This document shows, piece by piece, positions 1 to 9,482 of a DNA stretch of 64,000 nt. Under the pieces are notes generated by a model that worked only from the letters and a program-made list of their open reading frames with translations, made no database searches and had not been told where the DNA came from. Positions within the stretch are counted from its first letter, which is position 1; the number at the start of each line of letters is the position of its first letter. The stretch comes from Pseudo-nitzschia pungens. Its lineage: Eukaryota > Bacillariophyta > Bacillariophyceae > Bacillariales > Bacillariaceae. The translations under genes and the position numbers were made by a program. The stretch covers positions 5,324,501 to 5,388,500 of the forward strand of contig CM074760.1 in assembly GCA_037355855.1 (NCBI GenBank), read 5' to 3'.

Positions 1-298
1 ATTGTATGTTGCTCAGCTCTGGCTTCGCAGTAGAACTGCTCCTCATCTACGCTTCTTTGTGGGCCACAGTGCTTCCCTGGAGAAACTCTTTTCAGCACAA
101 TTGCTCCAGAGGCTCAGAGACCGTGATATGGACCTGAAATATGACCACATACAGGCCCCAGTTATTGTCACATGTGGCTTTCTCCTTGGATCTTACATGC
201 AGAGTTTTGATCTTGACCACTACAACGAATTGCTTCAAACTCATCCCAGGTTTCAGGCGTGTCCTATTGCTGTTATCAGGAAGAATATCAGCCTTGAC
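1..298 (+). CDS. LINE copy A, ORF1 internal fragment (interrupted)
   Basis: The reading frame from base 2 matches the middle of the ORF1 seen complete at 14462-17434, starting in the segment YVAQLWLRSRTAPHL. It runs to the residues NISLD and is then cut at 298/299 by the start of a copia LTR. The same ORF1 resumes at 31804 (NSRTPDPNPV), so this is the left side of a LINE split by the copia element. The upstream part of ORF1 and its 5'UTR lie outside the window. A few codons after 298 stay open by chance and read into LTR sequence. ORF1 has no domain I recognise; by analogy with other LINEs it would be an RNA-binding protein, which is inference. Confidence 0.93.
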
Positions 299-1176
299 TG
301 TGTTGATATCCGCTCGTCAGCGGTCTTCGGGGAACTTAATCGGCTCGTAGATAAGTTCGACTCGTACTGGTCTGTAAATAAGGAAAAGCCTTAACAATAA
401 TAACGCGTACATCCCTGGCAAAGGGTGAGACTACAGCGGACTGTTCAAGGTCTTATTGCATACACTTAGTTACTACAAGGTACTTCCCTAGAGGTACATC
501 GGAATCGATCGAAAGGGGAGGGCATGATAGGCATTTAATTTAGAGTGAAATATAAAGAGTGAATAAAGGGAGCTGAGCGCAGCTCAGCTCGTATCGTGAC
601 ATCGATCCGCTAACTCGCTAACTCGTATAATAACAACGCTCCGTAGTGCTGGTACTGTATTCTACGGGTAGCGTATCGGAGTATCGTAGGGTATCTCCGA
701 TTAATTAGATCGAATCGTGTGCTAGCGATAGTAACTCGCGTATGCTAGCGCGTTGGGTAACTGTTTGGGCCGGGTATGCGGTCATGGTACACATTCTACA
801 CCAATGACCCAACCCCGGCGGTAGCATCGTATCTTAGCATGGTATCATGGTAGGCTAGCATCTTTCAGTATCTCGTAGCATTAGCAACCCTAACCCTGTA
901 GCATTTAGCTACACCTAAAAGGTGCTTTACTCGGGGTACGTACGATTGGTACAAATCGTACGCGGCGACCCTAGTAAACTCTGCTAGCAATACTAGACAG
1001 GATAGGTCTGCTGCTAAGCCTGCTGCTAAGCCTGTATGCTACCAATTAGCACACATCTCAGCACTCAGCTCAGCACCTGTTAGTCAGCTACTGGATGTTG
1101 CTGACTGTAGACCCAGTAGCCCTTCTACACAGGAGCCTTGCTAGCACAGATCATAGCACCACCATGGATATCTTCA
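299..1176 (-). repeat. 3' LTR of the copia element
   Basis: This 878-bp sequence has the same length as 30923-31800 and I saw no difference when reading the two side by side. It holds two inverted repeats: GAGCTGAGC / GCTCAGCTC at 570-590 with a 3-nt spacer, and CGTACGATT / AATCGTACG at 939-962 with a 6-nt spacer. It also holds short tandem words such as CTGCTAAGC twice near 1010-1030. Because the element is on the minus strand, this left copy is the 3' LTR. Two CCCTAA words near 888-897 resemble telomere repeats but are too short to mean anything. Confidence 0.95.
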
Positions 1177-1815
1177 TAGTCCCCGTGATTCATGCGAGTG
1201 GCCCTGTACTGAGCAACTATACTGGTCCCCGGAAACAGATACTCCCAGGGGAACACCAATACTCCTGCTTGTTGTACCAGGACACTTGGATGGATCATAA
1301 CAGAATTCAGGGATGCTTCCATGTAACTTGTCAGAGATCAAACTGCACCAAATATTGCAGTTCTTCTATCAGAGGCCCGGCTGATTCGTAGTTCAAAAAG
1401 AGGGGGTCGGACCGGAGGACGTTTTGCCCTTGGTTCCACTCCTTGACACGAACAAGGAGATCAATCAGCCTATTGTCTTTCAAGTTTATAGTCCCCGGAA
1501 CCGGTGTACCGGAGACTCCCAAATATAACATAGGACATAAGATCTGATCGAATCCGGAATTGAAATCGCGTCCGAAATCAACTGCGTTCGAACAGTTCGG
1601 CTGCGTCCGAAACGAATTGCGTCCGGAAATAAGACTGTATCCGAAACATGTTGCAAATCGGTATCGAAATTCGCTGCAATCGAAATCCGTAATCGAAGGA
1701 ATAACTCGTAAATCGAAATCGTCTGGTTCCGAAAATCTTTCGGAAGCAAAAATCTTTTGCGTCCGAGCTGCTTGTCAGGGACCGAAGGTGCCCCAAATAA
1801 TGCAGCTAGATCAAT
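1177..1815 (-). other. Copia 3' noncoding region between pol stop and 3' LTR
   Basis: These 639 bases hold no convincing gene. On the minus strand a short purine-rich run (CACGGGGACTA) directly precedes the 3' LTR and could serve as the polypurine tract, though it is weak. Between about 1545 and 1790 the words CCGAAA and ATCGAAA recur many times in loosely periodic form, giving a degenerate internal repeat. Confidence 0.6.
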
Positions 1816-4800
1816 TTACCACATGCATCGAGCGCAGTGGTCTTTCAGAGCCGGACCATTCAGCAACTTAGTGAATAAATCAGCAATGTTGGTCTCACCA
1901 GGCTCCTTTGCGATTCGGATTGTTCCAGCAGCAATAGACTCGCGCGCCTTGTGGTAGGCAACACTGTTGTGCTTCTTGTTGCATGGACTCTCCGGTCTGG
2001 TGGTATTTTTGACAACCGACTCGTTGTCACAGTACACATTGGTAGGACCTTCAATAGGGACACCCATCATCCTGAGCTTGTATCTAAGACCCTCAATCAG
2101 TTCAATGGCAATTCGAAGCGCGACAATCTCGGATCCAAAGGTGGAGGTCTCTACAGTGGTTTGCCTTTTGCTGAACCACAGGATTGGAGCCCTGTTCACA
2201 AAGATGATGATTCCGGTATGGGATCTCCTCGTGGCTTTGCATCCAGCATGGTCCGCATCAACAAAACAACTCATAATAACTGCTTTCCCAAGGGGTTCTG
2301 GAGCATCCGGTGGCAATACCTCCTTGGCATCTGGGTAGAACTCACTCCAATCACAGTCGGGGAACCTGGTTTCATCCACTTCAGGACGCGTCTCGTCAAA
2401 TACTAGCTTGGATCGTGCATGCGCCTTGAGATAGGCAAACATGTGCAATACTTGGTTCAAATGCCCTGTTCTTGCTTGCGCTAGATACCTAGACATAAGG
2501 GATACAGGCATGACCAAATCCAGTCTCCCAAGTTCGCACAACCACCTCAATACACCAATCAGGCCCTGGTAGTAGTTCTGCTTGCTTGGATCCAGTTCGG
2601 CGGTTACATCAACTTCTGGACGATAATCGGATGTCAACGGGGTAGACACCTTGTTCGGAAGGTGCTTGTAACCATACTGCTCGGTGCCAAGCTCCTTCTC
2701 TACTGCGTCGATGGCTTTCTTAGCATATTTCTCGGAGGACATTGCCCACTTGGGAATTGGATCGTCTTCGACCACATGCGGATGGACATCAGCGCCCAGG
2801 TACAAGGTTGGAACTTCTATAGTCCCGTCCTTCAGCGTGAAGCGCTGCTCGATACTTTCCAACTGTCGTCGAGGGTCCTCGCTGCAACAGATAATATCGT
2901 CGACGTATGCAATCAGGTAGGCCCAGTACCTAGAGCCGTCTTTTCGTGTCTCCACTCGCATATGAACCTCAGGATCAGCTTTACAGGGTTGATATCCTAG
3001 CGTTCGTAGGTGCTTGGTCAAATAGGATCGGAACGACGCGCCTGCAACAGGAAGTCCATACAGTGCTCGAACGATCTTACATACCTGTCCTACCAAGTGC
3101 GGGGGAAAACCATCTTCAGCTCGTGCAACCAAATAATACTTCTTCTTGATCGGCGCTGTAAGATAGGCATTCTGGATGTCCGCAGACAGTACGTCCAAAT
3201 TGTTCAGCGCTGCCAACAGGAAGAAGATACGGACTGAATCCCTGCTAGGTACACTGCTGAAGGTATGTTCCTTAGCTGTTGCTTGTACCTTATGGCCATC
3301 GGCGACGAGCCGTGCTTTCCGCGTCAGGGACCCCAACTTCACGTCAAAGATCATGTGCGTCGTGATCTTGCTGAATCCTTCGGCCTTGAGACCTTCGACG
3401 GTGTATCTGGGGTCAAACTCGAACGCCATCTCGTTGTTCCTCATCTCCTTCGCAATCGCCTTCTCCCAATAGTCCGTTCCCGTCTTTCGGTCGATGGCGA
3501 GGGCTTCAGGGATAGAATGTGGTAACTCCACTCCGAACTTATGGGTTCGATCCCAGTACTTGTTTCGCTTGGTGGCTTTGAGGATTCGCTTCTTCCTTCG
3601 TAGTACGTGGTGGATCCACCATCGGAATGCTGGCTGATCCGAGATCTTGGCGGATACGGCGTACTCTGCGGTCTGCACAGGAAAGGACTCTTTCAGATCG
3701 CTCAACTTACACCAGGATTCGGTTCCGTCTTTCCAACTGACGAGCAATCGCCATCCCTTCGTTGTAGGCCTTGGGACTTTGCGACCATACTTGTTGGTGA
3801 TCGTCGCATCTTGCTTCCTAACGGCAGATCCGTCCTTCTCGTGATCGATAATCTCGTCCAGTAGAGAGAACATTCGTCCGTCGTCATCGATCTCGCTGTA
3901 CATGCTCTCAGCAACGATATTGGCGGTGTACTGCTCGACGGAACCATCTGGAAACTGCAGATCATACATTCTGGTATCAAGGATAGGGTTATCATTCCTC
4001 TTACCAATCGGATTGCCATTAAGGTCAGCAGAACGATTCTTCACGACACACCGTAGTCGTTCATCGCCCTTCTGGATCATGACATTATTACCAATATACT
4101 CATCATAGTCATCCCCATCAGGTATGAGGTCGTCGATATCTGGAATAGAGGCTTCAGGCTCGGCGAGCTCCCACCTTTCTTGGTGACCCTCAAATAACTC
4201 AGCAGGGGGATCAGGGTACGTAGCTTGGAACTTTGCGTCGTTATCCTCAACCTTGTCCCCGATCTTGGATTCCACTGCTTGGTCAAATGAGTCCATATAG
4301 CGCTTGACGTCATGGGAACGCCATTCTTCTTCAGTAACAGCACGGACTGTGTTAGTGCTTACCGGCATGGCCGCCTCGTTCAGGATCCAGTGGCAGTCTC
4401 CGCCTCCGAATCGGTCACCGCACGGGCCAAGCCATCGTCCCAGCTTCTCGGTCCCATCAGAGAGATCAACCCAATAGACGAAATCATACCATTCATGGGC
4501 TTGGTACAGAGATATGTCAGGCATGTACCCATGTACAATTTCGAACGGCGTTCGACCCATCATCGTAGGATCACTGGAAGCCGTGCGCTGTCGGATGGCA
4601 GCAACGAGCTCTCCGCAGAAAGCCCACAGGCGCTTGGGGGATCGCTTCCGAGCCGTCTTCTTGCGGATGCTTCTGCTGATATGGCCGATGCTGAGCTCCG
4701 CGCGATTCTGGAAGGGACATCTTGGCTGGATGAAAGTCTGGTGGATATGGTTCTTGCTGACGACCTTATTCCATGGAGTCTTGTAGGTACCAGGGGCTCC

Positions 4801-6321
4801 TTGCTCTCGAGCGCCATCAGATATCAAATGCTCGGGGATACCGACGTCGTGGATGAAAATCTTCAGTCCTTCATACGCTTGCTTCTTGCCCTGTATAGGT
4901 ATGAACTCGTCGTAGCCCTTACCATTACTGAAAACTTGGGCGGCTGAATCTTGTCGCATGATGCTCGGGACCTTTGCCATCCAGGTGTCGGTGTACCATT
5001 TGCCAGCCGCGATGCGCTTGTTTCTGAAGCTCTGCGTTGGCAATCGGCGGACAAGGGGATGCATAGGGTTGCGGAACCCTTTCTGCGTCGTGACTCGAAG
5101 GGTATCCGCAGCCTTTCTCGGAGATACATCCCAAATCTTGGATAGACGGTCGGAGTCGATCTTGCAGTATCGTTCGGTGTCAATCGTCGGACCCCACTTG
5201 GCTCGTCTGGCGATAGTGTCGAGCTCGGGATCGACTGGTTCGACTGCATCGTCCCATCGTACATGCTTGTAGACGGATGACAAGCAGACGGGAGAACTGT
5301 GACGGGGATCCAATTCGAAGCGCTCGCGTCCATCGGTGTAGGCGCGCTCGTACAGAGGGGTATGCAGGGCGTTGACTGTAAGACTTGGAACTGTATCCTC
5401 GTCTACATCGTCCCCGCAAGTCTTCAGGGAATCGCCCGAATGAAAAAGAGAAGATAGCCGCGCATCCAGACGCGAGTCGGATGCGATCGCACATGGGGTC
5501 AGATCACGGCGGGTACAGAGTTGCTGAAGGCTCCGCAGCTTGTACTTCTCATAGCAATCATGCTGTGGCAGGATCAGCTCGTCGTTCCGAAGAGGATCGT
5601 CGTACAAATGGGGACTGAAGTTGGACCGTGTTTCGACGGGCTCCAACTTGCGCTTGTTCGTCTTGGACCTCTTGGACTGCTTCGTGGTCGGCGCGGGCGC
5701 ATGGGGCGTCCCCGCGCGAAGGACAGACAGCGTAGGATTCAACGGATGAGATCCGTCGATGGCTTCTTCGGCTTGCTCGAACTTCTTGCTCTTCGGATCC
5801 CAGGGGAAGTCTCGGGTAGCAACGACATGATCGCATGTAGCCATTTCATGCTTGGTTGGCTTGCGGGAAGGGAAATAGGACACGACCCCATCAAGCAGGA
5901 GTTTGATGTCGAGGGTGTGGCCCGCATGGGGATCTTCAGGATCGGTATTGTCAATATGGATGGAGTGACTGGACTGTTCATCATACTGACGGGGCGTTTC
6001 ACTGACACGATTGGGATGGCAATCCCGTATCTGATTCGGACAAATCAAGCTGTGGGACAACTTGTCGCCAAAATACAGGGCTTCGTGGAAATAAATCAAC
6101 CAAACTTTCCCGTCGGTATCTGTGTAGGCCGTAACACAGGTCCCAATAGGAATGTTCTTGATAGGCTCGAGCTCAGGCGAAAAAGGATGAACATCGACGT
6201 GGCTGACGACGTGGTCTTCAAGCAAGATCATATTGGAGCCGGCGGCAGTCGTATCAGCATGGCTGTCCAGCTCGCATTGCCCCTCAGGGCTGGGTGGGGG
6301 GCGCGCGCGCGGGAGATCCAT
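1816..6321 (-). CDS. pol: Copia Pol: protease, integrase, RT, RNase H
   Basis: This is a long open frame of about 1500 codons. Approximate domain order: protease near residue 20 (CELDSHADTTAAGSN); integrase catalytic Asp near 448 (WYTDTWMAK), second Asp near 503 (ISDGAREQG) and Glu near 545 (NRAELSIG), giving a D,D,E triad; RT near 1000-1170 with SADIQNAYL and the catalytic YVDD at about 1142; RNase H from about 1355 (FVDADHAG, FGSEIVALR, YCDNESVV, YHKARE). All catalytic motifs are present, so the enzyme looks functional. The ATG at 6321 is only a formal start: the frame stays open upstream for 17 codons to the gag stop at 6373-6375, in the same frame as gag. Pol may therefore be made by stop-codon readthrough rather than independent initiation. 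Confidence 0.96.
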   Translation of the reverse strand: MDLPRARPPPSPEGQCELDSHADTTAAGSNMILLEDHVVSHVDVHPFSPELEPIKNIPIGTCVTAYTDTDGKVWLIYFHEALYFGDKLSHSLICPNQIRDCHPNRVSETPRQYDEQSSHSIHIDNTDPEDPHAGHTLDIKLLLDGVVSYFPSRKPTKHEMATCDHVVATRDFPWDPKSKKFEQAEEAIDGSHPLNPTLSVLRAGTPHAPAPTTKQSKRSKTNKRKLEPVETRSNFSPHLYDDPLRNDELILPQHDCYEKYKLRSLQQLCTRRDLTPCAIASDSRLDARLSSLFHSGDSLKTCGDDVDEDTVPSLTVNALHTPLYERAYTDGRERFELDPRHSSPVCLSSVYKHVRWDDAVEPVDPELDTIARRAKWGPTIDTERYCKIDSDRLSKIWDVSPRKAADTLRVTTQKGFRNPMHPLVRRLPTQSFRNKRIAAGKWYTDTWMAKVPSIMRQDSAAQVFSNGKGYDEFIPIQGKKQAYEGLKIFIHDVGIPEHLISDGAREQGAPGTYKTPWNKVVSKNHIHQTFIQPRCPFQNRAELSIGHISRSIRKKTARKRSPKRLWAFCGELVAAIRQRTASSDPTMMGRTPFEIVHGYMPDISLYQAHEWYDFVYWVDLSDGTEKLGRWLGPCGDRFGGGDCHWILNEAAMPVSTNTVRAVTEEEWRSHDVKRYMDSFDQAVESKIGDKVEDNDAKFQATYPDPPAELFEGHQERWELAEPEASIPDIDDLIPDGDDYDEYIGNNVMIQKGDERLRCVVKNRSADLNGNPIGKRNDNPILDTRMYDLQFPDGSVEQYTANIVAESMYSEIDDDGRMFSLLDEIIDHEKDGSAVRKQDATITNKYGRKVPRPTTKGWRLLVSWKDGTESWCKLSDLKESFPVQTAEYAVSAKISDQPAFRWWIHHVLRRKKRILKATKRNKYWDRTHKFGVELPHSIPEALAIDRKTGTDYWEKAIAKEMRNNEMAFEFDPRYTVEGLKAEGFSKITTHMIFDVKLGSLTRKARLVADGHKVQATAKEHTFSSVPSRDSVRIFFLLAALNNLDVLSADIQNAYLTAPIKKKYYLVARAEDGFPPHLVGQVCKIVRALYGLPVAGASFRSYLTKHLRTLGYQPCKADPEVHMRVETRKDGSRYWAYLIAYVDDIICCSEDPRRQLESIEQRFTLKDGTIEVPTLYLGADVHPHVVEDDPIPKWAMSSEKYAKKAIDAVEKELGTEQYGYKHLPNKVSTPLTSDYRPEVDVTAELDPSKQNYYQGLIGVLRWLCELGRLDLVMPVSLMSRYLAQARTGHLNQVLHMFAYLKAHARSKLVFDETRPEVDETRFPDCDWSEFYPDAKEVLPPDAPEPLGKAVIMSCFVDADHAGCKATRRSHTGIIIFVNRAPILWFSKRQTTVETSTFGSEIVALRIAIELIEGLRYKLRMMGVPIEGPTNVYCDNESVVKNTTRPESPCNKKHNSVAYHKARESIAAGTIRIAKEPGETNIADLFTKLLNGPALKDHCARCMW

Positions 6322-6372
6322 CTGGTACAACAGCCGGCCAACCTTACTTAATTTCGGGCACCGGCCGTCGTT

Positions 6373-6375
6373 TCA
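6373..6375 (-). other. In-frame UGA between gag and pol (possible readthrough site)
   Basis: On the minus strand the gag codons CCC AAG AAC are followed by TGA AAC GAC GGC, and then 14 open codons in the same frame lead into pol at 6330. This is the only stop separating gag from pol. It may be a programmed readthrough signal that sets the Gag:Pol ratio, or a recent inactivating mutation of a single-ORF element. Confidence 0.75.
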
Positions 6376-8349
6376 GTTCTTGGGGGTCTGTCCTTGGTTC
6401 GAGCCGTTGCCCTTCTTCTTGTTCTTGTCCTTTTTGCGTCCCTTGGGCCCAAAACTGTTCCCTGCGCCTTGGGTCACATTCGCGTTCGCGGAGGCAGCAG
6501 GCGTGGCATGGCTCGAACTCGTGGACTGAATGGTTTGGGCCTTCTTCTTCTGGCGGAGGTCGTACAACTGCTTTCGTTGTTCCTTGGAGAAGGTCTTGTA
6601 AACTTCGTAGGGATACTTCTTGTCTTCGACCTTCCCGCTATACGATCCGCCGTGGTTGCTACTTCCTTGACCATCGCCACCATCTTGACGTACAGAGGAA
6701 ATACTTCGCGCTCGCTTGGTTGAAGCCGCACCCATCTTCCGTATGCCGAGGCATTTCTTGAAGAATGAGACGCATTCATTGAAGTTCGTGGTATACTTGT
6801 CACTGTCGAGGGCTTGGATCTTGGGGTTCTCAAACCGATCGTCTTGGATGCTGTGGATGAAATTCATGGTGAAGTCTTGCTCGTCTGGCAACTTGCCGTG
6901 ATTGGTGAGCGTAGTCTGGAAATTCAACCAAGTTCTGCAGTGCTTCTCAAAGTCGTATGTTCGAGAGTCTCCTGTGTAGCGAGAGGTGTACATACCGGTA
7001 CGGACCTTGTCAAGGATAGCCGTGACGTTCGTCTGAGAGAAGGCATTCTCGTATAGAGTTAGGAATGCGGCTCGGGCATTCCCAGTTGGATGCTTCGCGT
7101 CTTTGTACTTTCGAGTGTAGGCCCAACCGGGCCCGTCGCTGACTGCGTTACAGAGCAGCACCCAAACGTCGTGGTTGTCAGTGACAAACTGTGGGCCTTC
7201 AAGCGTGGCGCATCGAACATTATAATCCATCCAGTTGGAATAGGTCCCGTCGTTCCCAACAGTGGCGGACCTGTCAGCTGCAGTCACCGTCTCTTGCTCC
7301 TTCGGGCGAATGACATATGATAAGGGGAATCCTCGTTCATTGTACTGGAAGCGGAGGAACTGGCGGAAGTTTTCTTCCCACTTACGGAAGTTGTCAAGGC
7401 TGACGAGCTTCGGCGGGGTAATGGATGCGACTGTCTCCTTGTCGGAGGTTTCCATTCCGTGTAGGCGATCACGAGTTCGGTCGGCTGCGAGGGGATCACT
7501 AAGCCAAGTATGGGCTGTAGGCTTGATACCAATGAGTGGTTGGTAGCGGATCCACTCAGAAAGAAGCTTAAAGGATTGTCTGAAGGAAAGTCCGATGAAT
7601 ACTCGTTCAGGGTGGGGGCACATCGGATGACGGTCGCTATTGAAATCACGTAGGTACTTGGGGAGTTCCTTGGCAGAGAGCTGCTGGATCGCCTCGATGC
7701 TGTTGAGGCCATTCCGGAATAGTTCATCCGCCGTATCGTTGTTGCTGAAACCAGAAAGGATCTTGTGGAGGTCTAACTCTCTTGAGGTGAGCTTCGCTCC
7801 ATTCTTGTATCCAGAGATGCCTCCGTTAGCCTGGGCTGTGGCGTGAGCTTGGAGGATATCAGGGCTAGCCCCTGCAGGTGCAGGAGCGGGAGCAGGAGCA
7901 GGAGCGGCGGCAGCAGTCCGGGCTGCATCCTCTCGAGCGGTGGCAGCAGCAGCGTCAGCAGCAATCCGGGCCGCATTCTCGCTGCGCATCGCTCTCAGTT
8001 CTTGAATAGCAGCAAGAAGGATCATCTCAGATCGAGGTTGGATGTCAAGGTTTGGTTCTTGTTGGACTCTGGAGCCTCCAAGGACAGCAGGAGCAATAGG
8101 AGGGACTCCAGGTGCTCCGACAGGGGGGACCCCAGGCGCTTCGACAGGGGGAACGCCGGCGACAGGGGGAACACCGGCTCCAGGCGCTCCGACAGGGGGA
8201 ACGCCGACTCCATCGACGACTCCAGGGACATCTCCAGGTGGGGGAGCGCCGACTCCGGCTCCGGGGACAGCTCCACCACCATCTCCAGGGGCGGCGCCTC
8301 CGGCGGCTGCTGCAGCGGCGGCGGCTTGGCTTCTAGTTTGCTTGGCCAT
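6373..8349 (-). CDS. gag: Copia Gag
   Basis: The 658-aa ORF starts at ATG 8349 (MAKQTRSQ). The first 110 residues or so are Ala/Gly/Pro-rich with repeated GVPPVGAP-type units; an Ala-rich helical stretch follows, then a globular central domain (about 200-540, with NFRKWEENFRQFL and WLNFQTTLTNHGK) resembling the UBN2/copia gag fold. The C-terminus is Lys/Gly/Gln/Asn-rich and basic (GRKKDKNKKKGNG), probably nucleic-acid binding. I see no CCHC zinc knuckle, which many copia Gags have. It ends with a single TGA in frame with pol. Assignment as Gag rests on position and character more than on a catalytic motif. Confidence 0.9.
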   Translation of the reverse strand: MAKQTRSQAAAAAAAAGGAAPGDGGGAVPGAGVGAPPPGDVPGVVDGVGVPPVGAPGAGVPPVAGVPPVEAPGVPPVGAPGVPPIAPAVLGGSRVQQEPNLDIQPRSEMILLAAIQELRAMRSENAARIAADAAAATAREDAARTAAAAPAPAPAPAPAGASPDILQAHATAQANGGISGYKNGAKLTSRELDLHKILSGFSNNDTADELFRNGLNSIEAIQQLSAKELPKYLRDFNSDRHPMCPHPERVFIGLSFRQSFKLLSEWIRYQPLIGIKPTAHTWLSDPLAADRTRDRLHGMETSDKETVASITPPKLVSLDNFRKWEENFRQFLRFQYNERGFPLSYVIRPKEQETVTAADRSATVGNDGTYSNWMDYNVRCATLEGPQFVTDNHDVWVLLCNAVSDGPGWAYTRKYKDAKHPTGNARAAFLTLYENAFSQTNVTAILDKVRTGMYTSRYTGDSRTYDFEKHCRTWLNFQTTLTNHGKLPDEQDFTMNFIHSIQDDRFENPKIQALDSDKYTTNFNECVSFFKKCLGIRKMGAASTKRARSISSVRQDGGDGQGSSNHGGSYSGKVEDKKYPYEVYKTFSKEQRKQLYDLRQKKKAQTIQSTSSSHATPAASANANVTQGAGNSFGPKGRKKDKNKKKGNGSNQGQTPKN

Positions 8350-9170
8350 GGTTTTCTTGCTTTGATTACCTAATTTGCTTCAGTTTCTAAACCAAATTCT
8401 TTTGTGGTGGGGACTGTCTCCATCCAAGTTGTCGATCGAAGGTCCGGGTCGATTGTTCCGTACTCGACAATTCCGAAAGAAAAGGTATCACGTATCACGT
8501 CAGCATTGGTGTCAACATTTTCGTGCTGACGTCTATCCACATCGATGGTTCCGATTCGATGGTTGGATGGTTGGTTAATAAGGTATCCAAATGGTTGGTT
8601 ACGACCAAAAAGAAGAATTCTATTCGGTCTTTCTGCTCTGAACCAATCGATTTGATTTTTGGGACATGACTGGTCCCAGGGATCTATCGGTTTTGAGGCA
8701 TGATTGGCCTCAGAGGCATGACTGGCCTCAGAGACATGACTGGTCTTGGAGTTCTGATTCCAAGTTCCCTTGGCTAAAATCAAAATCGATGGTATGGCAG
8801 ATTGGAGGTTGTCTGCGCCTCACTATTCTGATGGATGGTCCTGACGTCATGTTCTTATTCTGCTGGATATAACTGACTGTTCTCACTGGAATACGTGGTG
8901 GTCTGTCTCCACGAAAGCCTTTTCTTTTTCCAGTGTGGTTCCATCCGTTGCAAACAAGCGTCCCCTTGAATCCTGTAAATAACAGGGAATCATGGACGCT
9001 GCTTTCTCCACGTCCTGCTCCTTCCCCACCGGATCGAGCTCCATGGTGCCACCATGATGCTCAACTACCGTATCATGTATCAGTAGACCCCCAGAGGTGG
9101 ATGTGCTGGGCTCCGGTCGGTCCGCGTGTCTGCTGGGGAAGGGCTCCCCATTAACATCAGGGATCTCGCG
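8350..9170 (-). other. Copia 5' leader, gag-proximal part
   Basis: This is the untranslated leader between the primer-binding side and the gag ATG. It contains a short degenerate tandem block near 8697-8750 built on CATGACTGGCCTCAGAG-like units. A 137-codon minus ORF inside it (8370-8783) is repetitive (SHVSEASHASEANHASK), overlaps this block and lacks recognisable features, so I do not call it a gene. The remainder of the leader lies at 30796-30922, beyond the LINE B insertion. Confidence 0.65.
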
Positions 9171-9185
9171 ATGTCAGCTGTAGGT
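9171..9185. repeat. Target-site duplication, left side of LINE B
   Basis: ATGTCAGCTGTAGGT is found here and again at 30781-30795, directly bounding LINE B. Removing the inserted block and one copy restores a continuous copia leader. Confidence 0.93.
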
Positions 9186-9482
9186 TAATTAATATACGTA
9201 TTTAAATAACTTTAATCACCAAAGGTGAAACTAAATTACTCAGTCTGTAACCAGACTTTAACGTCGCCTCCATCATAGAGTCAGGACCCCAAGTGGCAGA
9301 ACGACAAATTTTCAAACAAACCTTGAACATCAAGCAGGGGAAAGGACAAACAAGTCCCACAAAAGAGGGACTTGAGAGAAAGTGAAATGGGAAGGAAGAT
9401 ATTGGGATAAGATCCAGTATCAAAAGGGATGGGACAGGATAAGAAGCAGGAACAGAAGACAAAACCAAGGTACAAAGTGTAA
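9186..9482 (-). other. LINE B 3'UTR
   Basis: This stretch of about 300 bases matches, inverted, the 3'UTR of copy C (23268-23570) and copy A (38831-39130), including the terminal TTATTTAAATACGTATATTA block before the short AT-rich tail. It has no ORF of its own worth calling. It would contain the signal recognised by the ORF2 RT for target-primed reverse transcription, by analogy with other LINEs. Confidence 0.85.

Noticed and set aside
886..898. Telomere-like CCCTAACCCT in the copia LTR
   Set aside because: Only about one and a half repeats, present in both LTRs as part of the element; not a telomere remnant.
8370..8783. 137-codon minus-strand ORF in the copia leader
   Set aside because: Repetitive composition arising from a short tandem block; it lies upstream of gag where a noncoding leader is expected.
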